Shown piece after piece: positions 58,719 through 64,000 of a DNA stretch of 64,000 bases. Each line of letters begins with the position of its first letter. Within the stretch, counting starts at the first letter, position 1. Under the pieces are notes generated by a model. That model was not told the origin of the DNA. It saw only the letters and a program-made list of their open reading frames with translations, and did no database searches. A program made the position numbers and the translations under genes. This DNA comes from JASGMR01 sp963664675 (GTDB lineage: Bacteria > Thermotogota > Thermotogae > Petrotogales > Kosmotogaceae). Location of the stretch: NCBI GenBank assembly GCA_963664675.2, contig CAXXLB010000009.1, forward strand, positions 992,001 to 1,056,000, in the 5' to 3' direction.

Positions 58719-59621
58719 TCAAAATTTGCTTCCTTGAAAGCGATTTTCTTCTAACATTTTCTTTTCAATTAAATTAATTAATTCGATTTTTCTTTTTCCC
58801 CAATTACCAAAAAGTGTACCTTCAATCGGTGGATCGGCTACAAGTCTATGTATGACTATTTTTGGTGACAGATATTCTAAAAATGTTATCGTCCTTTCAA
58901 CATATTCTTCGATTGAACAAATTTTTATATTTCCCTTTTTATAGACTTCCCCCATGGGACTTCCATCAACAATATATAAAGAATGAAGTTTCACCCCATC
59001 GATTCCAAGGGCAGAAAGATATTTTGCCCCTTTTTTTATATCATTTATTGAATCCCATGGCAAATTTGTTATCATATGTACCACTATTTCAAGATCGTGT
59101 TTTTTTGCTCTGACAACGGCATCAATAAATTGAGAAAAGTCATGTTTTCTATTGATCTTTATCAATGTTTCCTCATTGACAGTTTGAAGTCCCAGTTCGA
59201 GAATAACATCAACTTCTTTACTCAATCTTTCAAGCAATGTCAATACATCTTCTGAAACCAGATCGGGCCTGGTTGAAACATCAAGAACTTTAACCCCCTT
59301 AACTTCGAGCGCTTTTCTATAAAGGGATTCCAACTTTTCAACCGGGGCATATGTATTAGAATTGGCTTGAAAATAGGCCATATAAGAATTAATATTCCTT
59401 CGTTTTAGGCTTTCAATCTTCTCATTCATCTGGTCTTTCATACTTAAATATGAGTTAACCGAAAACCCACTTCCTGATTGATCACAATATATGCAACCTT
59501 TATCCGAAAGTGTTCCGTCTCTATTCGGACAAGTGAATCCCGCGTCTATCGGTACTCTGTAAACTGATTCACCATATTTGCTTTTCAGATGAGATTTTAA
59601 ATCATTGTAGGGCTTCTTCAT
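58719..59621 (-). CDS. TIGR01212-type radical SAM protein
   Basis: About 300 residues. The radical SAM cluster motif is atypical: CPNRDGTLSDKGCIYCDQSGSG (C-x11-C-x2-C, near residues 30-51), characteristic of the TIGR01212/YhcC group. Further marks: YFQANSNTYAPVEKLESLYRKAL, VSTRPDLV, ILELGLQTVNEETLIKINRKH and VVHMITNLPWDS. Reaction unknown; the domain resembles the Elp3-type fold without the acetyltransferase part. The start is uncertain: ATG 59621 is favoured over 59654. The 5' end overlaps the lipoprotein gene by about 20 bases. Confidence 0.82.
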   Translation of the reverse strand: MKKPYNDLKSHLKSKYGESVYRVPIDAGFTCPNRDGTLSDKGCIYCDQSGSGFSVNSYLSMKDQMNEKIESLKRRNINSYMAYFQANSNTYAPVEKLESLYRKALEVKGVKVLDVSTRPDLVSEDVLTLLERLSKEVDVILELGLQTVNEETLIKINRKHDFSQFIDAVVRAKKHDLEIVVHMITNLPWDSINDIKKGAKYLSALGIDGVKLHSLYIVDGSPMGEVYKKGNIKICSIEEYVERTITFLEYLSPKIVIHRLVADPPIEGTLFGNWGKRKIELINLIEKKMLEENRFQGSKF

Positions 59622-60117
59622 TAATTTTTTTAGTCTCCGTTTCCATGTATTCATAAAAGGCGTCTTTAATTTCTTTTACATTTTCTTCCGGACCGGTGAA
59701 AAGAAAAAACCATTTCTGCATAAGTTGCGCCGATAAATATGAACCACCAATTTCTTCGTTTATACTACCATAGAGAAACGGAATCGTGCTGAAAAAAACC
59801 CTGATGGTAGAAAAATAATCATCCATAATTGAATACCAAAAAGAATTCGCTTCGGTTAAATCATTGAATTTTATAACAACTATCGTCACATTGTTTTGTC
59901 CCTTTGAAAGTTGTTTTTCCAGCATAACGGTACCGGGAAGAATATAATTATTATAAATGCCATCAACAATAACATTCGTGGATATATCCAGATAGCCGTC
60001 GGGAAGAAATCCTTTGAAATTACCCGGACTAGTATTCTCATTAACGGGAGAACATCCAGAAATTATTATTATTAAAATTAATACACTAATTAATCCTATT
60101 GCGTATTTTTTTAACAT
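59602..60117 (-). CDS. small lipoprotein of unknown function
   Basis: A 171-residue lipoprotein with a signal peptide ending in lipobox ISGC (KKYAIGLISVLILIIIISGCSP). The mature part has strand-helix patches (VTIVVIKFNDLTEANSFWYSIMDDYFSTIRVFF; EENVKEIKDAFYEYMETETKKINEEAL) but no domain I know. ATG 60117 follows GAGGAGG; an in-frame start 7 codons upstream overlaps that site. The 5' end lies inside the amidohydrolase 3' end and the 3' end overlaps the radical SAM gene, so it is tightly coupled to both. Confidence 0.72.
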   Translation of the reverse strand: MLKKYAIGLISVLILIIIISGCSPVNENTSPGNFKGFLPDGYLDISTNVIVDGIYNNYILPGTVMLEKQLSKGQNNVTIVVIKFNDLTEANSFWYSIMDDYFSTIRVFFSTIPFLYGSINEEIGGSYLSAQLMQKWFFLFTGPEENVKEIKDAFYEYMETETKKINEEALQ

Positions 60118-61327
60118 TGTAATAAACCTCCTCAACATCTACGGTTTTGTACTCTCCATTATAATATATCCAGTTTCCATTTATCATAGTTGCAAACACA
60201 TCAGTAGAATTACCACTTTGAATAAAATTATTGAACAAATACTTTGATTCAAAGGGATAATACCATGGATTATTCGTATCAATAACTATCAAATCCGCAG
60301 AATTTCCTGATTTTAAAATTTTATCACCTAAAAAACCGATATTCGAAACATTTTCCCAGAGAATTCTGTAAATATCTTCAACTTTAAATAAATCCGGATT
60401 TTTACTTTTAGTAACAAGAAAATAATCATTGATATCTCTCAAAATATCCAGAGAATTATTTGAGCAGCTTCCATCCGTTCCTATTGTGATATTTATATTT
60501 TTATCACGATATATTTTATAAGGAGGAATTCCATTTCCGAGTTTCATATTACTTCTAACATTTATAGAAACATTAACGTTGTTTTTTTCAAATACTTCTG
60601 CAATTTTTTCATCTATATTCGTTCCATGTGCAATTATTATCTTGTTTCTTAAAATTCCCGTTTCCTCAATGTCTTCTATTTTAATTGTTTCATATTCTTT
60701 TTTAGTTTCATAAAGATGCATGGTAACCGGTAAGTCATTTTCAAGAGCAAACTCAGAAATTCTATACAGGTCTTTATAGCTCAGAGTATATGCAGAGTGC
60801 GGTCCAAGACCAATTTTAATTCTCCCGTCATAGGAATTCTTATACTCAAAAAGTTGTCTCGCTTCTCTCATTATTCTGGAATACTCACCATCTATATTTG
60901 TGACACCTCTGGTGATAAGGGCTTTCATTCCCGAATCACCAACCGCTTCTGCTATCCCGTCACATCCCATATACATATCAACAAATTGCGTGATTCCCCT
61001 TCTCGCAAACTCAAGAATTCCGAGCATGGCACCCCAGTAGAAATCTTTTCCATCCAATTTGTCTTCTCTGGGAGATATCTCTTTAAAAAGCCAGGTATAA
61101 AAATCTTTATCTTCACCATATCCCTTGAGAAGATTCATAACGACATGTGTATGGGTGTTGGTCAAACCGGGAAAAATCAATTTATTTTTAAAATCCAGAA
61201 CTTCTTCGTTTTCTCTCTTCGATAAATTTTTTCCCATTTCTTTTATTGTTTTATCTTCAATTCTAATATCCATTCTCTGCGGATGGAAATTAATTCCATC
61301 GAATGTCAAGCCATTTTTCAAAATCAT
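60086..61327 (-). CDS. amidohydrolase, MTA/SAH deaminase-like
   Basis: A 413-residue metal-dependent hydrolase of the TRZ/ATZ group. Metal ligands: LTNTHTHVVMNLLKGYGEDKDFYTWL (HxH), GLGPHSAYTLSY, HLYETKKEYE, IIAHGTNIDEK and TIGTDGSCSNNSLDILRD (Asp). The order and TDG-S-CSNNSLD signature fit 5-methylthioadenosine/S-adenosylhomocysteine deaminases (MtaD) and SsnA-like enzymes; exact substrate uncertain. The start ATG overlaps the folK stop by 4 bases. GAGGAGG of the next gene lies in its tail. Confidence 0.88.
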   Translation of the reverse strand: MILKNGLTFDGINFHPQRMDIRIEDKTIKEMGKNLSKRENEEVLDFKNKLIFPGLTNTHTHVVMNLLKGYGEDKDFYTWLFKEISPREDKLDGKDFYWGAMLGILEFARRGITQFVDMYMGCDGIAEAVGDSGMKALITRGVTNIDGEYSRIMREARQLFEYKNSYDGRIKIGLGPHSAYTLSYKDLYRISEFALENDLPVTMHLYETKKEYETIKIEDIEETGILRNKIIIAHGTNIDEKIAEVFEKNNVNVSINVRSNMKLGNGIPPYKIYRDKNINITIGTDGSCSNNSLDILRDINDYFLVTKSKNPDLFKVEDIYRILWENVSNIGFLGDKILKSGNSADLIVIDTNNPWYYPFESKYLFNNFIQSGNSTDVFATMINGNWIYYNGEYKTVDVEEVYYNVKKIRNRIN

Positions 61328-61845
61328 ACAATTTCACCTAAATAATCCATGACCCTTTCTCTAGGAATTACCCTTTCTATATCTGTATTTTGGAGTTCTT
61401 TGAGATAAAATTCATAATGCTTTCCGCTTACCGGATCCATAGCCTGTGGATAAATTTCAAGTAACGGTATCAGGACAAAATTTCTGTTTCTTATATCATA
61501 ATGTGGAATTTTCAAATTTTCCCTGTTAATAATTATATCGTTAAAAAGTAAAATATCAATATCAAGTGTTCTGGGTCCCCATCGAAAGGTCTTTTTTCTA
61601 TCACTCCATTTTTCGGTCTTTTTTAACATAATCAAAAGATCTTCCGGAGTAGATTCGCATTCAAAAAAAGCAACCGCATTCAAAAAATAAGATTGTTTTT
61701 TATATCCATAGGGTTCATTTAAATAAAGTGAAGAAATATCTCTAAATAGAAAATTATGTTTCTTCAAATAAACAATTGAATTCATGATTCTTTTAACTCT
61801 GTTTCCAACATTGCTGCCAAAAGAAAGATAAACTTTACTTCTCAT
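61324..61845 (-). CDS. folK: 2-amino-4-hydroxy-6-hydroxymethyldihydropteridine pyrophosphokinase
   Basis: A 173-residue HPPK that transfers pyrophosphate to the pterin in folate synthesis. It begins VYLSFGSNVGNRVKRIMNSIVYL, has YLNEPYGYKKQSYFLNAVAFFE, and the signature WGPRTLDIDILLFND (about 89-103) with IPHYDIRNRNFVLIPLLEI. Standard length. It overlaps the upstream radical SAM gene by 11 bases and the amidohydrolase by 4. Other folate genes are not in the window. Confidence 0.93.
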   Translation of the reverse strand: MRSKVYLSFGSNVGNRVKRIMNSIVYLKKHNFLFRDISSLYLNEPYGYKKQSYFLNAVAFFECESTPEDLLIMLKKTEKWSDRKKTFRWGPRTLDIDILLFNDIIINRENLKIPHYDIRNRNFVLIPLLEIYPQAMDPVSGKHYEFYLKELQNTDIERVIPRERVMDYLGEIV

Positions 61846-63193
61846 CTAAAAATACCCTTCGTTTTTTATTCGAATAATTTTTTATGCTTTGGACGGTCGC
61901 CGCTGAAAAACCGTACTCCCACCAGTATGGCAAAATAGAATTGTCTAAAAGTAATGGATCTATATCTTTATTTAACCATCCTCTATTAACTAAATCATTG
62001 AACTGTTCAGTTCCAGGAATTGGTGTGAATTCATTTATCTTTGGTAAAATTCCCAATTCAACACATTTCTCAATCGCATTATAGACATCTTTCTCTCTTT
62101 GATCAGGAAGGTTAGCCATTATATAAGCACTCACTTCATCAGTTTTAAAACCGGCATCTTTAAGATTACTAACTCCCCTGATGAATAAACTATCCGTCAC
62201 TTTCCCACCCGTTGCCTTTTGCAATTCTGGATTTGAGGTTTCATAGCCCAACATTATGGTTTTAAAATTCGCTTCTTTCATCAATTCTGCCATCTCTTTA
62301 TCTATAAATCTTACATGAATTCCATTAGGTAAATGAAATCTGGTTTTAATTTTTCTCTTTATAATCAACTTTAAAATATTTTTAAACACGTTTCCGATGA
62401 GCAAAGCATCGTCAAAGAAAATTATTTCCTGACTGCTATATCTTTGTATAGTTTTTTGAATAAAATCAACAACACTTTCAGGATCCTTTTGAGTGAAACC
62501 TTCCCATAATTTCCAGCCGCTGCAATATACACAACGAAATGGACAACCGGTACTCGACGTTATTACAACAACACGGTTACTTGGATATTTCCCATAAGAA
62601 GGCTCCATTTTATGAAACCATTGAGGATCTATCTCTCCATCAATTTGAAGATAATCCAAGGCGTTTTTTAAAGGCAAACAACCCGTACCAGGTGAAACAA
62701 AATCCGCTCCCGAATATTTTTTTGCATGATTCGGAAGCAATGTGGCATATACACCTCCAAGAATTATTTTTTTATCTCCCAACTCTTCTCTGATAACTCT
62801 TATCGTATCCGAAACTCCATAGTGCCAGTAGGTCATCATTGAAGTAACAAAAACCGCATCAACATTTTTATATTTTTTTAATTTTTCTCTGAACAACTCC
62901 TCAGGAAGTCCATATCTTTTCAATGATCTGGGTATTTTATATTCCTTCATGCACTGTGGATTCTGTATATTGGTTTTTTTAAATTTTCCGGTACTGTAAT
63001 AGCTCGTCTTGGGAGAACCGTATTTTTCTGTCATTTCAGGATCAAATCTATCGAGATTGTCTACCAAAAAAGTATCATATCCCATATTTTCAAGCATTGA
63101 CGAAATATATAACAGTCCAAGAGGTTTCAACCAGTAATCATACGCTGAAACATCTTCAATCCACGGGTTAATCAATAAAAATCTTTTTTTCAA
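61835..63193 (-). CDS. B12-binding-domain radical SAM protein
   Basis: A 452-residue protein. The N-terminal half (1-185) is a cobalamin-binding-like Rossmann region (LLINPWIEDVSAYDYWLKPLGLLYISSMLENMGY; KNVDAVFVTSMMTYWHYGV; KIILGGVYATLLPNHAKKY). The radical SAM core follows with VVITSSTGCPFRCVYCSGWKLWEG (C-x3-C-x2-C, about 210-233), FFDDALLIG, and TIMLGYETSNPELQKATGGK. Reaction unknown. The start is a TTG overlapping the coaX stop, and the stop overlaps folK. Confidence 0.85.
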   Translation of the reverse strand: MKKRFLLINPWIEDVSAYDYWLKPLGLLYISSMLENMGYDTFLVDNLDRFDPEMTEKYGSPKTSYYSTGKFKKTNIQNPQCMKEYKIPRSLKRYGLPEELFREKLKKYKNVDAVFVTSMMTYWHYGVSDTIRVIREELGDKKIILGGVYATLLPNHAKKYSGADFVSPGTGCLPLKNALDYLQIDGEIDPQWFHKMEPSYGKYPSNRVVVITSSTGCPFRCVYCSGWKLWEGFTQKDPESVVDFIQKTIQRYSSQEIIFFDDALLIGNVFKNILKLIIKRKIKTRFHLPNGIHVRFIDKEMAELMKEANFKTIMLGYETSNPELQKATGGKVTDSLFIRGVSNLKDAGFKTDEVSAYIMANLPDQREKDVYNAIEKCVELGILPKINEFTPIPGTEQFNDLVNRGWLNKDIDPLLLDNSILPYWWEYGFSAATVQSIKNYSNKKRRVFLDEK

Positions 63194-63957
63194 ATTTTTC
63201 TGACTCTTTCCTCAAAAAAGGCCGTCCCTTTAAGTGTTAAATCTTCCGCGATACAGTCAAAAAATTCTTTCCTTTCCTTGAAAATTCTGGAATAACCTCC
63301 GGTAGCGATTACCTTCATCGGCCCCGTTACTTTTATACACTCATTAATAATACCCTTAAGGGCATAGTAAGTTCCATTTACAATTCCTATTCTTATGTTA
63401 TCTCCCGTGTTTACTCCCAGGTAATGATCTTCAAAGAATAATTCAATTTGGGGCAGTTTAGCTGTGTTTTTGAATAATGCCTTCATAGAAGTCTCAAGCC
63501 CTGGAAGAATACACCCCCCTATAAACGAGTTGTCTTTTAAAACATCCACAGTAATGGCCGTACCAAAATCCACTACAATATTATCCGGTCCATACATAAC
63601 ACTCGCACCTAAAACATTAGAGATTCTATCCGCACCAATTTCATGTAGATTATCCGTTTTGTCATACTTTATTCCAACGTCATCAAAAGCGTTTACGAAT
63701 ACGGGAGTTTTCTTTAAATATTTTTTTGAGAAATATTTCAACATAGTATCTATCGATGGAACAACTGATGAAATGGCCATACTTTTTATATCACCCATTT
63801 CAATTTCTTTTTTTTGTAAAAAGATATTCAGAAAAACAAAGAATTGATCTTCATATTCCAGGCTATCCGTTGCCAGTCTTATCTTTAAAAGGATCTCGCC
63901 GTTATGAAATATTGCAAACATAGAAGTTGTATTTCCTATATCACATATCAATCTCAT
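63190..63957 (-). CDS. coaX: type III pantothenate kinase
   Basis: A 255-residue ASKHA-fold kinase for the first step of coenzyme A synthesis. Family marks: RLICDIGNTTSMFAIF (phosphate 1 loop, DxGNT), ISSVVPSIDTML, GADRISNVLGASVMYGPDNIVVDFGTAITVDVL (GADR and DFGTA), GGCILPGLETSMKALF, and GGYSRIF near the C-terminus. GGAGG precedes the ATG. It leads a tightly coupled minus-strand run of six genes that reaches 58719. Confidence 0.94.
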   Translation of the reverse strand: MRLICDIGNTTSMFAIFHNGEILLKIRLATDSLEYEDQFFVFLNIFLQKKEIEMGDIKSMAISSVVPSIDTMLKYFSKKYLKKTPVFVNAFDDVGIKYDKTDNLHEIGADRISNVLGASVMYGPDNIVVDFGTAITVDVLKDNSFIGGCILPGLETSMKALFKNTAKLPQIELFFEDHYLGVNTGDNIRIGIVNGTYYALKGIINECIKVTGPMKVIATGGYSRIFKERKEFFDCIAEDLTLKGTAFFEERVRKI

Positions 63958-64000
63958 TTTTATACCTCCAAATATAGCTCTAAAAATTATTTTAACATAA

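Noticed and set aside
58407..58777. Three overlapping plus-strand frames of 76-115 codons
   Set aside because: They lie antisense to RNase P RNA, whose conserved core explains the sequence.
1..64000. CRISPR arrays, prophage, insertion sequences
   Set aside because: No regularly spaced repeats, transposase, integrase or phage structural genes were found on either strand.

Overview
The window is AT-rich, gene-dense bacterial chromosome. It has strong Shine-Dalgarno sites, many TTG and GTG starts, and short same-strand overlaps. Gene content suggests an anaerobic, thermophile-like lineage, most plausibly Thermotogota (Petrotoga/Kosmotoga-like): NfnAB transhydrogenase, several UgpB/MalG-type sugar ABC genes, CsaB, a two-ferredoxin EFR1 protein, an M42 peptidase and a SecB-like protein. 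This placement is an inference from gene content, not from a marker phylogeny. I see no CRISPR array, prophage or insertion sequence.

Layout. 1-6.3 kb: end of an MFS transporter, a birA-type biotin ligase, an S4 protein, a secreted protein of unknown function, an ABC-2 permease, and rimP-nusA behind a leader with a terminator-like hairpin. 6.4-13.2 kb: a Fur-family regulator whose end overlaps comEC on the other strand, csaB, an iron alcohol dehydrogenase, a lipase-like lipoprotein and lemA. 13.2-25.6 kb: leuS-murJ, a sulfatase-modifying-factor-like protein with an N-terminal beta-repeat region, MATE and TraB proteins, an MFS protein, and nadE with an orphan PhoU-like (DUF47) gene. 25.7-33 kb: an EFR1 flavodoxin-ferredoxin, a DUF2087 regulator, an M42 peptidase, and a minus-strand operon of a SecB-like protein, an Ldh2 dehydrogenase, an ABC exporter and a coiled-coil protein. 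That operon starts with a short leader ending in an intrinsic terminator right before the first ribosome binding site. 33-35.7 kb: nfnA, nfnB and a GNAT gene.

35.7-40 kb is a decaying accessory region. It holds a broken NapH-like iron-sulfur gene, two flavodoxin-like genes (one frameshifted), a LacI gene reduced to its C-terminus, a twice-frameshifted metallophosphoesterase, and a deletion fusion of a sugar-binding protein to the tail of a permease. 40-48.9 kb is an intact, related operon: glycerophosphodiesterase, LacI, UgpA, UgpE, UgpB, a secreted propeller-like protein, a secreted PHP hydrolase and a cytoplasmic PHP hydrolase. A LacI-type palindrome lies just after its predicted -10. Together these look like a system that breaks down phosphodiesters outside the cell, imports the product and processes it inside.

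49.2-51.6 kb is a phosphate module (mgtC-like, pit, DUF47/PhoU-like), followed by a third, truncated permease remnant and a Ham1-type NTP pyrophosphatase. 53-58.1 kb: an FN3 lipoprotein, a DEAD-box helicase and an S9 peptidase. 58.2-58.7 kb: tRNA-Ser(CGA) and RNase P RNA. 58.7-64 kb is a tightly coupled minus-strand run: coaX, a B12-type radical SAM protein, folK, an amidohydrolase, a lipoprotein and a TIGR01212-type radical SAM protein.
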